A stretch of 64,000 nt of DNA from Frateuria terrea (GTDB lineage: Bacteria > Pseudomonadota > Gammaproteobacteria > Xanthomonadales > Rhodanobacteraceae), in NCBI RefSeq assembly GCF_900115705.1, contig NZ_FOXL01000003.1, forward strand, positions 248,001-312,000, given 5' to 3'. Position 1 is the first letter of the stretch, and every line of letters starts with the position of its first letter. The notes beneath the pieces are model-generated. The model was not told where the DNA came from, made no database searches, and worked only from the letters and a program-made list of their open reading frames with translations. This document shows positions 9,666-18,720 of this stretch, piece after piece. The translations under genes and the position numbers were made by a program.

Positions 9666-10265
9666 TCAATCCTTGTCGGCCGCGCGGCGCAGTCGCCGCC
9701 ACAGCAGCACCCCCAGCAGTAACAGCACGCCTGGCGCCAGGCCGAACAACAGGCCCGTCTGGAAAGCGTCCAGCCGCCCGTGCCACCAGGCCACCCCCAG
9801 CACCATCAGCACCAGCACGCCCAGCAGGCACAATTGCCATCCCGGCGAGCTGCCCTCGCAGCCCGCGCTGCCGCCGTAGTGGCGCACCAGCAGCCACCAG
9901 CGCGCGGCGCCGTAACCGAGCATCGTCACCGGGAACACCCAGATCAGGATGCTGCCGCGCAGCGCCAGCACGCCCGCTGCGTCCAGAAACCCGCCGACCA
10001 GGCTGAGCGCACCGAGCAACGCGGTGGCGGCCCCCAATGCCAGCAGGTGGACGCGCTGCTCGAATTCGTCGCTGGCACCGATCCGCCGCGCCATCAGGCC
10101 GATCACGAACAGCATCGGCAGCACCGGGACCACCGCCAGCACCACCTTCAGCGGCACGCTCGCGGCGGTGCGGCTGAGCGGCCAGACCAGCAGCATCGCG
10201 GCCATGTAGGCCACCATCGCCAGGCTGAGTTGGTTGCGATACTGCTTTTCGGTGAAGCGGGCCAT
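9666..10265 (-). CDS. Multi-pass inner-membrane protein, first gene of the XRE/NatAB operon
   Basis: This 199-residue protein has five or six hydrophobic helices, a charged N-terminus (MARFTEKQYRNQL) and a basic C-terminal tail (WRRLRRAADKD). No enzymatic motif is visible and I do not recognise the family with confidence. The ATG at 10265 is chosen because an in-frame start at 10328 would fall inside the promoter (-35 at 10323-10328, -10 at 10300-10305). The product probably works with the downstream XRE regulator, small membrane protein or exporter. Confidence 0.7.
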   Translation of the reverse strand: MARFTEKQYRNQLSLAMVAYMAAMLLVWPLSRTAASVPLKVVLAVVPVLPMLFVIGLMARRIGASDEFEQRVHLLALGAATALLGALSLVGGFLDAAGVLALRGSILIWVFPVTMLGYGAARWWLLVRHYGGSAGCEGSSPGWQLCLLGVLVLMVLGVAWWHGRLDAFQTGLLFGLAPGVLLLLGVLLWRRLRRAADKD

Positions 10266-10278
10266 GGCGGTCGCCGGA

Positions 10279-10340
10279 TGTAAAGTGTGCTTGACATGAA
10301 GCGTAGGCAACCGGCGCCGACGTGTCAAGCACGCTTTACA
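10279..10340. promoter_or_regulatory. Pair of 18-bp dyad operators flanking the promoter
   Basis: TGTAAAGTGTGCTTGACA (10279-10296) and TGTCAAGCACGCTTTACA (10323-10340) are inverted copies of each other. Each is itself an imperfect palindrome of form TGTMAAGY-N2-GCTTKACA. Their centres are 44 bp apart, about four helical turns. One covers the -35 and the other the expected transcript start, the layout of a cooperatively repressed, autoregulated promoter. The XRE protein at 9387-9578 is the likely ligand. Confidence 0.6.
10300..10328 (-). promoter_or_regulatory. Sigma-70 promoter of the XRE/NatAB operon
   Basis: On the minus strand TTGACA (10328-10323), a 17-base spacer and TACGCT (10305-10300) give a good sigma-70 promoter. 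The expected transcript start is near 10293, about 28 bases before the ATG at 10265. The perfect -35 lies inside one of two dyad operators. Confidence 0.75.
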
Positions 10341-10392
10341 AAATCCATCCGGTGCGGCTTCCCAGGATGAAGATCTTGTGAAAAAATGAGAA

Positions 10393-10423
10393 CCGTGTCA
10401 CAGACGTCAACTTAGTGACACGG
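10393..10423. promoter_or_regulatory. Inverted repeat upstream of fimbrial promoter (candidate activator site)
   Basis: CCGTGTCAC (10393-10401) and GTGACACGG (10415-10423) are perfectly complementary across 13 bases. The centre lies about 150 bases upstream of the sigma-54 core promoter, the typical distance for an enhancer-binding-protein site. It could alternatively be a simple hairpin. Confidence 0.45.
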
Positions 10424-10554
10424 CGCGGCAGTTGGGGGACAAGCCGCGTCAAGCCGTCAAATCCTTGGCTGCTGCAGCACCCGCGCGCTGGAAGCCGCCC
10501 CGCAGCCTCAAATCCCCAGCAAACACCCGCCTGTGCGCCCTGCACACAGCCGCT

Positions 10555-10569
10555 TGGCACGGCTGTTGC
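10555..10569 (+). promoter_or_regulatory. Sigma-54 promoter of the Csu-like fimbrial operon
   Basis: TGGCACGGCTGTTGC matches the sigma-54 consensus TGGCACG-N4-TTGC exactly, with the GG and GC dinucleotides separated by the required 10 bases. The predicted start is near 10581, giving a ~29-base leader to the ATG at 10610. This implies dependence on RpoN and an AAA+ activator. Confidence 0.75.
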
Positions 10570-10609
10570 CGAGCGAACCCGGCACTTAGCCCATTCCCGG
10601 AGAAGACCC

Positions 10610-11137
10610 ATGCTGTTCAAGAAGACCTTGCTCGCTTCCGCCTTGCTTGCTCTTGGCGGCTTTGCCGTCAGTGCCACGGGTGCCACCAGCCCGGCCTCCG
10701 CGAGTTTCCAGATCAAGCTGACCATCGCCAAGGCTTGCTCGGTGACGACCAGTGGCCCCCTGGACCTCGGCACCGTTGATTCCAACCAGTCCACCGACGC
10801 AACAGCCAACGCGAGCAACATCAGCGTGACGTGTTCGAAGAAGCTCCCCTACAGCGTTGGCTTGACGCCGAGCTCCAGCAGCACCGACGGCACCGGCACC
10901 ATGAAGGGCACCATCGCCGGCAATACGGACACCATCGCCTACGCGCTGTACCAGAACGCCGGGAACACCACGGCCTGGGGCAACACCGCGAGCAACAGCC
11001 TGACCGCCGCCAACGGACTGGCTGCCGGCACCGGTTCTGCGCAGACCTACAAGGTCTACGGCAAAGTGCTGTCGGCGAATCTCAATGTAATGCCCGATTC
11101 GTACTCGGATTCCATCGCAGTCAACGTGACCTACTGA
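10610..11137 (+). CDS. Spore coat U domain fimbrial major subunit
   Basis: This 175-residue exported pilin of the archaic (Csu-type) chaperone-usher class carries a signal peptide (MLFKKTLLASALLALGGFAVSA). The SCPU beta-sandwich shows AKACSV, DLGTVDSN, VTCSKKLPYSVGL, YALYQNAGNTTAWG and VYGKVLSANLN, ending in the aromatic VNVTY. Two Cys (in ACSV and VTCS) probably form the usual disulfide. GGAGAAG precedes the ATG by five bases. As first gene after a sigma-54 promoter it is probably the most expressed, major shaft subunit. Confidence 0.9.
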   Translation: MLFKKTLLASALLALGGFAVSATGATSPASASFQIKLTIAKACSVTTSGPLDLGTVDSNQSTDATANASNISVTCSKKLPYSVGLTPSSSSTDGTGTMKGTIAGNTDTIAYALYQNAGNTTAWGNTASNSLTAANGLAAGTGSAQTYKVYGKVLSANLNVMPDSYSDSIAVNVTY

Positions 11138-11144
11138 AAAGGCG

Positions 11145-11888
11145 ATGGTCGGGCGCTTACTCTTCCGCCTGTTGCTGTGCGCCGGCCTGGCCCTGGCCGG
11201 CGCTGGCGCATGGGCCAGCGGCCTGCAGGTCGCACCGGTCTCGCTTACGTTGCAGCCCGTGCAGCACGCCGACGGGTTGTGGCTGAGCAATACCGGTTCC
11301 GACCAGGTGCACGCGCAGGTACGCGTGTACCGCTGGACGCAGGCAGAAGGCACGGACCAGCTCACGCCCTCGCAGGAACTGGTGATCAGTCCGCCGATGC
11401 TCGGCATCCAGCCGGGCGGGCGCCAGCTGATCCGGGTCATCAGGATCGGTGCGCCGCCCTCGGGCATCGGCGCCGTGGAAGCGGCTTACCGGCTGGCCAT
11501 CGACGAACTGCCGATCCAGAACACAGGCAAGAAGGGCCTGCAGTTCGTGCTGCACTACTCGGTGCCGGTCTTCGTCGAGCCGCAGGGGGCGGCAAAGGTG
11601 GCCCCCACCCTGCACTGGGCGCTGCAGCACGAAGGCGACCACACGGCATTGGTGGTGTCCAACACCGGCAGCGGCCACGCGCAGTTGTCCGAGATCAGCT
11701 ACGTCGACCGCGCAGGCCATCGCACGGCCATCGCCGGCGGCCTGCTGGGTTATGTGCTCCCAGGAGCCACCATGCACTGGACGCTCAAGCAGTCGGCGAC
11801 GGTTTTCGCCGGAACCGGCACGCTGGAGGCAACGATCAATGGCGCGAAGGCCACGCAAACGGTCTCGCTGGCCGATCGCGCTCGCTGA
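11145..11888 (+). CDS. Periplasmic fimbrial chaperone (PapD-like)
   Basis: This 247-residue periplasmic chaperone donates a strand to fold pilin subunits and hands them to the usher. It has a signal peptide (LLFRLLLCAGLALAGAGAWA) followed by an N-terminal Ig-like domain starting LQVAPVSLTLQP. The hydrophobic G1-strand region QLIRVIRIG (~90) is preceded by ISPPMLGIQPGG. A second Ig-like domain contains VLPGATMHWTL. Seven bases separate it from the subunit gene, and its 3' end overlaps the usher start by 50 bases. Archaic-system membership follows from the SCPU partners. Confidence 0.88.
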   Translation: MVGRLLFRLLLCAGLALAGAGAWASGLQVAPVSLTLQPVQHADGLWLSNTGSDQVHAQVRVYRWTQAEGTDQLTPSQELVISPPMLGIQPGGRQLIRVIRIGAPPSGIGAVEAAYRLAIDELPIQNTGKKGLQFVLHYSVPVFVEPQGAAKVAPTLHWALQHEGDHTALVVSNTGSGHAQLSEISYVDRAGHRTAIAGGLLGYVLPGATMHWTLKQSATVFAGTGTLEATINGAKATQTVSLADRAR

Positions 11889-14247
11889 GTCGCTGCTGCT
11901 GCCCTGTCTGATCGCCATCGCCCCTCGCGCGTCGGCGGTCGACCTGGGCAGCAGCCAGGGCGCAGCCGACGGGACCGCCCTGGCGCTCGATCCGGTGGGC
12001 GCGATGGCCGCCATCGACGCCACCGATCTGTACCTCGACCTCACCCTCAATGGCACCTATCGCGGCCTGACGCACTTCGGCTACCGCGACGGCAAGCTGT
12101 GGGCCTCGCGCGCCACCTTGCAGCAGTTGGGCTTCATGCTGCCAGTGGACAGCCCCGACCCGATCCGCCTGGACAGCCTGCCCGGCGTGCAGGTGCGCTA
12201 TGACGCGCAACAGCAGACGGCGGCGCTCACCGTCCCGCTGAAACTGCTGCAGCTGCCTACCAGCGTCCTCAAGCCGCCGGGTCCGCCGGTCCCGCACGCC
12301 AGCGCCTCGCCGGGCGCGCTGCTCAACTACAACCTCTACGCTACCCACGACACGCAGGGCAATGCCACCGCCAGCGCCTACACCGAGCTGCGCCTGTTCG
12401 GCGGCGCTGGCGTGCTGAGCAGCACGGGGCTGACCCAGGCCAACCGCGCCGATGGCGATTGGCGCGGCCGTTCGGTGCGCCTGGACACCACCTGGACCAG
12501 CTCATTTCCCGAGCACATGCTCACGCTGCAAGTGGGTGACACGCTCACCGGTGGCGCGTCGTGGTCGCGCCCGACGCGCATCGGCGGCGTACAGATCGGC
12601 ACCGACTTCGCGTTGCAGCCCTACCGGGTCACAGCGCCGCTGCCGCAGTTCCTCGGCCAGGCCACCCTGCCCTCGCAGGTCGAGCTGTACATCGACGGCA
12701 TGAAGCAGTACAGCGGCCAGGTGCCGGTCGGCCCGTTCCAGCTCAACGCGGTCCCGGGCATCAATGGCGCGGGTAACGCACAGCTGGTGCTGACGGATGC
12801 GCTGGGGCGCGTCACCACAGTCGACTTCTCGCTGTACGACACCCAGCAGCTGCTGCAGAAGGGGCTGACCGACTGGTCGGCCGGATTCGGCTTCGTACGC
12901 GAGGACTACGGCCTGCGCTCGTTTTCCTATGGACATGATCCCATGGCCAGCGGCAGCTGGCGCCGCGGCCTGACCGACCAGGTCACCGCCGGCGCGCACG
13001 CCGAACTGACCCAGGGTCTGGCCAATGCCGGCGTCGGTGGCGACTGGCTGCTGGGTACCGCGGGCGTGCTCTCCGGATCGGCAGCTCACAGCAGCTACCA
13101 CGGCCTCGGCGGCTCGCAGCTGAGCCTGGGCTACCAGTGGATCAACAACCGCTTCAACTTCAGCGCCCAGGGCACCCGCAGCAGCAGCGGCTACCGTGAC
13201 GTGGCCGCGCTGTACGGCAGCCCGTCGCCCCGGCTGAGCGCCAGCGCGCAGGCCGGCATCAGCACCCGCTCGCTGGGCAACTTCGGCATCAGTTACGTGC
13301 ACCTGCGCTACCTGGAGCAGACCAGCCGCTACGCCAGCGGCTACTGGTACCGATCGCTGGGCCGCAGCGCCTCGCTCAGCCTGAACCTCAACCAGAACCT
13401 GGACGACGCACGCGACCACAGCGTGTTCCTGAGCTTCAGCCTGTCTCTGGACGACCGCACCTACATGAGCGCCGGCCTGGACCACCAGGGTAGCCGCAAC
13501 ATGGTCGACACCAGCATCGCCCGCTCGTTGCCCACCAAGGGCGGCTTCGGCTGGCGTGCGCAGACGCAGCAGGGCGAGGGCACCCGCTCCGGCCTGGCCG
13601 AGCTGGATTACCTGGGCCGCTACGGCCAGGTGCAGGCAGGCGTCATGCGCTTCAGCGGCGACAGCACCGCCTTCGCCGGTGGCAACGGCGCGCTGGTGCT
13701 GATGGATGGCCATGCCTTCGCCGCTCGCAGCATCTACAACGGTTTTGCGGTGGTATCCACCGATGGCATACCCGATGTGCCGGTGAAGCTGGAGAACAAC
13801 CCGATCGGCCACACCGACGCGCACGGCCTGCTTCTGGTCACGCCGCTCAATGCGTACCAGAACAACAAGCTGAGCATCGACCCGATGCAGCTGCCGGCCG
13901 ACGTGCGCGTAGGCCAGATCGACCTGCAGGCTTCGCCCACTGACCGCGCCGGCACGCTGGTGCGCTTCGACCTCGAGCCGCATCGTTCGGCTTCGGTGCT
14001 GCTGCGCGATGCCGCCGGCAAGCCGTTGCCACTCGGGAGCGAGGTGCGCGTGCGCGGGCAGGCCGGGGAGGCGGCGCTGGTCGGCTTCGACGGCGCGGCC
14101 TACCTGGACACATTGGGCGAGCACAACGTGCTGGAGGTGAGCCTGCCCGCGGGAGGCCGCTGCAGCAGCCGCTTCGATTACCGCCAGCAGGGTGAGGGCA
14201 TTCCGCAGGTCGGGCCGCTCACCTGCACGAAGGAGAACGCGCCATGA
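11839..14247 (+). CDS. Outer-membrane fimbrial usher
   Basis: This 802-residue usher forms the beta-barrel secretion pore and polymerises subunits on the cell surface. It has a signal segment (LLLPCLIAIAPRASA), an N-terminal chaperone-binding region (YLDLTLNGTYRGLTHFGYRDG), and a plug-adjacent LYIDGMKQYSGQVPVGPFQLNAVPG. Long alternating beta-strands and a C-terminal PVKLENNPIGHTDAHGLLLV domain follow. The start at 11839 is preceded by GGAGG nine bases away, lying inside the chaperone gene. Homology begins just after the signal, so longer upstream readings are rejected. ATGA-type overlap with the next gene. Confidence 0.92.
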   Translation: MARRPRKRSRWPIALAESLLLPCLIAIAPRASAVDLGSSQGAADGTALALDPVGAMAAIDATDLYLDLTLNGTYRGLTHFGYRDGKLWASRATLQQLGFMLPVDSPDPIRLDSLPGVQVRYDAQQQTAALTVPLKLLQLPTSVLKPPGPPVPHASASPGALLNYNLYATHDTQGNATASAYTELRLFGGAGVLSSTGLTQANRADGDWRGRSVRLDTTWTSSFPEHMLTLQVGDTLTGGASWSRPTRIGGVQIGTDFALQPYRVTAPLPQFLGQATLPSQVELYIDGMKQYSGQVPVGPFQLNAVPGINGAGNAQLVLTDALGRVTTVDFSLYDTQQLLQKGLTDWSAGFGFVREDYGLRSFSYGHDPMASGSWRRGLTDQVTAGAHAELTQGLANAGVGGDWLLGTAGVLSGSAAHSSYHGLGGSQLSLGYQWINNRFNFSAQGTRSSSGYRDVAALYGSPSPRLSASAQAGISTRSLGNFGISYVHLRYLEQTSRYASGYWYRSLGRSASLSLNLNQNLDDARDHSVFLSFSLSLDDRTYMSAGLDHQGSRNMVDTSIARSLPTKGGFGWRAQTQQGEGTRSGLAELDYLGRYGQVQAGVMRFSGDSTAFAGGNGALVLMDGHAFAARSIYNGFAVVSTDGIPDVPVKLENNPIGHTDAHGLLLVTPLNAYQNNKLSIDPMQLPADVRVGQIDLQASPTDRAGTLVRFDLEPHRSASVLLRDAAGKPLPLGSEVRVRGQAGEAALVGFDGAAYLDTLGEHNVLEVSLPAGGRCSSRFDYRQQGEGIPQVGPLTCTKENAP

Positions 14248-15281
14248 TCCGACGCATTAGCACCTGGCTGTGGCTGGGCGGATTGTTCATCCTGTGCCAG
14301 TGGTTGGCGCCCGCCGGCATGGCCCCGTTGAATGCGGCGCAGGCCAGCGTGGCCGGCATCACTTGCCAAGGCACGATCACCGACATCAATTTCGGCAATG
14401 TGGATGCTTCTACGGTCGGGATCGGGCTCTTGAACGGAAACAGCAATCTGCAGACGACAGGCTTCCTCACTTATTACTGCACGAACACGACCGTGGCTCA
14501 AAAGGACGTTGTCGTCTGCATCGGTCTTGGTAATCCATCCGGCACTCCGACCCGGTCTCTCAGCGGCCCGGCAGGTAGTGTTCTGAACTACCAGCTTTTC
14601 AAGGATGCCTCCAATACGAACAGCTGGGGCAGCAGCACTGGTCAAGCCAATTGGGGTACCCCCTACGTCAGAACCATTTCAGTACCGGCCGGCGGAACGT
14701 CGACTCCAGTTACCGAACCGATCTACGCGACTATAACTAGCGATCAATCTTTCTGGGGCGGCGGGGCAGGCAGCTATGGGGCGCTGTACGGCCCAGGCAA
14801 CGTTGCCTTCGATATCGGCCCGTCCGGTGGCCAGTGCACGCCAGGCGGTGGCAGCATCGAAGGGTTCAAGGTCTCTGCAAACATGCAGGCGACCTGCAAC
14901 GTGCAGACCAATCCGTTGGTCTTTCCGACGCCCGTGAACGGTGACCCCAGCAATACGACCGCAACCGCAACACTGACGGTCACGTGCAATGGCTTCTTTA
15001 CCCAACATACGGGCTACCGGGTGGGTCTGGACAATGGGTTGCACTACTCCGGCAACGTGCGGCACATGCTCGGAGGCCCCACGCACAGCGACCTGATCGG
15101 CTACCAGCTCTATCAGGACGGCGGCAATAACACTGTGTGGGGCTATACGGATCAAATTGATACGCAGACCAGCCAGCAAGGCACGAAAACGTTCACCGTT
15201 TATGGCAAGGTCGAGCCGAACCAAGGATTACCCCCAGCCGGCGATTATTTCGACGTGGTGACCGTGTACGTCTATTACTGA
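14244..15281 (+). CDS. Two-domain spore coat U protein, probable tip adhesin
   Basis: This 345-residue exported protein has a signal segment (~1-33) and two tandem SCPU-type domains (~38-190 and ~215-345). Domain 1 has ITCQGTITDINFGNVD. Domain 2 has MQATCNVQTNPLVFP, then LTVTCNGFFTQHTGYRVGL, VYGKVEPNQG and VTVYVYY. In archaic fimbriae the last, two-domain gene (CsuE-like) encodes the tip adhesin. Its base composition is visibly less GC-rich than its neighbours, suggesting faster evolution or separate ancestry of the adhesin. It overlaps the usher stop by four bases. Confidence 0.85.
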   Translation: MIRRISTWLWLGGLFILCQWLAPAGMAPLNAAQASVAGITCQGTITDINFGNVDASTVGIGLLNGNSNLQTTGFLTYYCTNTTVAQKDVVVCIGLGNPSGTPTRSLSGPAGSVLNYQLFKDASNTNSWGSSTGQANWGTPYVRTISVPAGGTSTPVTEPIYATITSDQSFWGGGAGSYGALYGPGNVAFDIGPSGGQCTPGGGSIEGFKVSANMQATCNVQTNPLVFPTPVNGDPSNTTATATLTVTCNGFFTQHTGYRVGLDNGLHYSGNVRHMLGGPTHSDLIGYQLYQDGGNNTVWGYTDQIDTQTSQQGTKTFTVYGKVEPNQGLPPAGDYFDVVTVYVYY

Positions 15282-15327
15282 GCACCGACGGCTGCGGCCT
15301 GCGAAGATCGTACAACGAGCATTCCGC

Positions 15328-15795
15328 TCAATAGACGACCCGCACCACCACCTGGTCCTCATAATCGCCCACCGGCACCCGCTGCCCCGCCGGCACCGAG
15401 CCCGAAAGCGCCAAATGTATCGGGGTCTGCCCCAGCCCCTTGACGTGGATGGCTTCGCCCGCGCGCCAGGGCGCGCCATTGGCGCGCACCTCGTAGGCGA
15501 CGCGGTCGCCGCTGGGAGCCTGCAGCGTGCGGTTGCCCTCGAGGTAGACGGCCGCCGGCGTGCCGCGTGCGCAGGTCACGTCGATCGCACCCGGCGAGGC
15601 GGTACCCGTGACAGGGCCACCGGACGCATAGTCGGAGAGGGCCAACGGCTGGGTCTGCACGCTGCAGGAAGCGACCACCCGCAGCGTGACCCGCAAGGTA
15701 CCCGAGACCTGGTCGGCAGCGGCCGGGCCGGGCAACAGGGCAAGCAGGGAGGCAGCCAGACCGCAGGTCGCAGATTTCCCGAACCGACTCGCCAT
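15328..15795 (-). CDS. Spore coat U domain protein, convergent to the fimbrial operon
   Basis: This 155-residue exported SCPU protein has a signal segment (CGLAASLLALLPGPAAA). It also has VVASCSVQTQPLALSDYASGG, IDVTCARGTPAAVYLEG and the C-terminal VPVGDYEDQVVVRVVY. The start MASRFGKS at 15795 places the signal peptide at the N-terminus; an in-frame start 177 bases upstream would add a non-signal Pro-rich tail. It is on the opposite strand to the fimbrial operon, 46 bases from its end, so it is separately controlled and may be a minor or alternative subunit. The 293 bases upstream contain no other gene and no clear promoter. Confidence 0.8.
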   Translation of the reverse strand: MASRFGKSATCGLAASLLALLPGPAAADQVSGTLRVTLRVVASCSVQTQPLALSDYASGGPVTGTASPGAIDVTCARGTPAAVYLEGNRTLQAPSGDRVAYEVRANGAPWRAGEAIHVKGLGQTPIHLALSGSVPAGQRVPVGDYEDQVVVRVVY

Positions 15796-16088
15796 ATCCA
15801 AACCCTCGACGCACCCCGGGCCAGTCCCGGCAGCTAAAGGGGCTTTCGGCACCGCCGGCGTGGGCTTTATGGCGCGCGTCGGCTTTCCGTCCGAAAGCGT
15901 GAACGCCGTCACATTTTGCGTGCGGTTCGGGCGTGGCGATGGTTTAGCGGAGCGCCCGTTAGGCAGGCGCATCCGTTGGCGGGTTACTTATCGACGTGGG
16001 AAATACAAACTTGAACCGGCGCGGGCTTTCCGTGCAGGTTTGACTCCGGCCCGACCGCCGTCCCGCCTGGCGAGGGAGCGCGCGGGCC

Positions 16089-16835
16089 TCAGCGCGAGCT
16101 GACGTACTTCTCGCGCCGGATCTGCGCCACCGGCAGGCCGTAGTCCTTCAGCGCGGCGAACGCGGCGTCGACCATGTTGGGATTGCCGCACAGGTAGGCG
16201 ATGTCGCGGTCGGCCTGGGGAGCCAGTTCGGCCAGCACGCCCTGCACGTGGCCGCTGCGGTCGTGCGGGCGGGGTTCGGCGCGGGGCTGGCGGCTCAGGC
16301 AGCCGTGGAAGGTAAACCCGGGGTTTTCCTTCGCGAAGGCCTCGAACTCCTCGCCGTAGAGCAGCTCGGCCTCGCTGCGGGCGCCGTAGAGCAGCACGAC
16401 TTCGCGCCCGCCCTTGGCGAGCAGTTGGCGGATCTGCGGCAGCATGGCGCGATAGGGCGTCACGCCCGTACCGGTGGCGATCAGCAGGTAGCGCGGGTGG
16501 GTGTCGCCCGGCTGCAGGCAGAAGCGGCCGTAGGGGCCGCTGGCCTCGATCGTCCCGCCGGGCTGCAGGTTGCCGAGCAGCTTGGTGGCCGCGCCGCCCT
16601 CGACGTAGCTCACCGCGATCTCGATCCGTTGCACGGGCGCGCTTCCATCGCCGACGGTCGCCACCGAATAGCTGCGCTTGGTCGCCGTGCCGTCCTCGTA
16701 GTGGAAATGCACCTGCAGGAACTGGCCCGGCTGGAAGGCCAGCGGCTGTCCGTCGGCGCGCTCGAACACCAGGTGGCGCACGCTAGGCGCGAGCATGAAG
16801 CTGTCGACGAGACGGAGGGTGAAATGGTCGGCCAT
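16089..16835 (-). CDS. fpr: Ferredoxin/flavodoxin--NADP+ reductase
   Basis: This 248-residue FAD enzyme passes electrons between NADPH and ferredoxin or flavodoxin. The FAD-binding motif is RSYSVA (~55). An NADP-binding GTGVTPYRAM (~121) and the C-terminal YLCGNPNMVDA complete the FNR fold. The C-terminus ends REKYVSSR, typical of bacterial Fpr, where the C-terminal region stacks near the flavin. The gene is divergent from the YadG-type ABC gene with about 90 bases between them. Confidence 0.92.
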   Translation of the reverse strand: MADHFTLRLVDSFMLAPSVRHLVFERADGQPLAFQPGQFLQVHFHYEDGTATKRSYSVATVGDGSAPVQRIEIAVSYVEGGAATKLLGNLQPGGTIEASGPYGRFCLQPGDTHPRYLLIATGTGVTPYRAMLPQIRQLLAKGGREVVLLYGARSEAELLYGEEFEAFAKENPGFTFHGCLSRQPRAEPRPHDRSGHVQGVLAELAPQADRDIAYLCGNPNMVDAAFAALKDYGLPVAQIRREKYVSSR

Positions 16836-16892
16836 GGGATTCCGGAGCGGGAGGCACGCCCGACGTGAGCGGGCGGCAGGTAAACGGCCACG

Positions 16893-16898
16893 TATAAT
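16893..16898 (+). promoter_or_regulatory. Perfect -10 hexamer TATAAT before yadG
   Basis: TATAAT lies 28 bases before the ATG at 16926. The -35 is poor (CGGGCG at 17 bases). The AT-rich block may also serve the divergent fpr gene, whose strand reads TTTATTATAC here. Confidence 0.5.
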
Positions 16899-16925
16899 AA
16901 AGGGCTGGCCCCCACGGTGCAGCCC

Positions 16926-17869
<944 letters not shown>

Positions 17870-17873
<4 letters not shown>

Positions 17874-18712
17874 GCACACCCACCTCCGCATCCGGCGAAC
17901 ACAACCCCAGCAGCCGCGTGGAACCCAAGCGCATGAGCAACACCGCTACCAACCTGGTCGCCCTGCACACCATCGTGCGGCGCGAGATCGTGCGCATCAT
18001 GCGCATCTGGACGCAGACGCTGATCCCGCCGGCGATCACGATGACGCTTTACTTTGTCATCTTCGGCAAGCTGATCGGCAGCCGCATCGGCACCATCCAG
18101 GGCGGCTACTCGTACATGCAGTACATCGTGCCCGGGTTGGTGATGATGAGCATCATCACCAACAGCTACGGCAACATCTCGAGCTCCTTCTTCGGCGCCA
18201 AGTTCAGCCGCGCAGTGGAGGAGATGCTGGTCTCGCCGATGCCCAACTGGGTGATCCTGCTCGGCTACGTCACCGGCGCGGTGACGCGCGGACTGGTGGT
18301 CGGCACGCTGGTGCTGCTGATCGCGCTGTTCTTCACCTCGCTGCACGTGGCGCACCCGCTGGTGACCTTCTTCTCGGTGCTGCTGGGCGCGACCATCTTT
18401 TCGCTGGCCGGCTTCGTCAACGCGGTCTATGCCAAGAAGTTCGACGACATTGCGCTGGTGCCGACCTTCGTGCTCACTCCGCTGACCTACCTGGGCGGCG
18501 TGTTCTACTCGGTCAACATGCTCGGCGAGCCTTGGCAGGCGATCTCGCGCGCCAATCCGATCCTGTACATGGTCAACGCCTTCCGCTTCGGCGTGCTGGG
18601 CATCAGCGACGTCCGCATCGGCGTGGCGTTCGTGGTGATGCTGGCCTTCGTCGCGGGCCTGTCCATCGTGGCCTTGCAGCTGCTCAAGCGCGGGGTCGGC
18701 CTGCGCTCCTGA
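17870..18712 (+). CDS. yadH: ABC-2 transporter permease (YadH type)
   Basis: This permease partner of YadG has six membrane helices and the ABC-2 hallmark TYLGGVFYSVNMLG in the C-terminal half. The GTG at 17870 overlaps the yadG stop (GTGA) and has a strong AAGGAG eight bases upstream, so a 280-residue protein is annotated. The ATG at 17933 (MSNTATNLVALHT) corresponds to the start of known homologues, making the first 21 residues a disordered extension if used. Homology begins with VRIMRIWTQTLIPPAITMTL. Confidence 0.9.
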
Positions 18713-18720
18713 GGGCCACC

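Noticed and set aside
12502..14124. Minus-strand frame opposite the fimbrial usher
   Set aside because: Antisense shadow of a clear usher gene with no recognisable domain.
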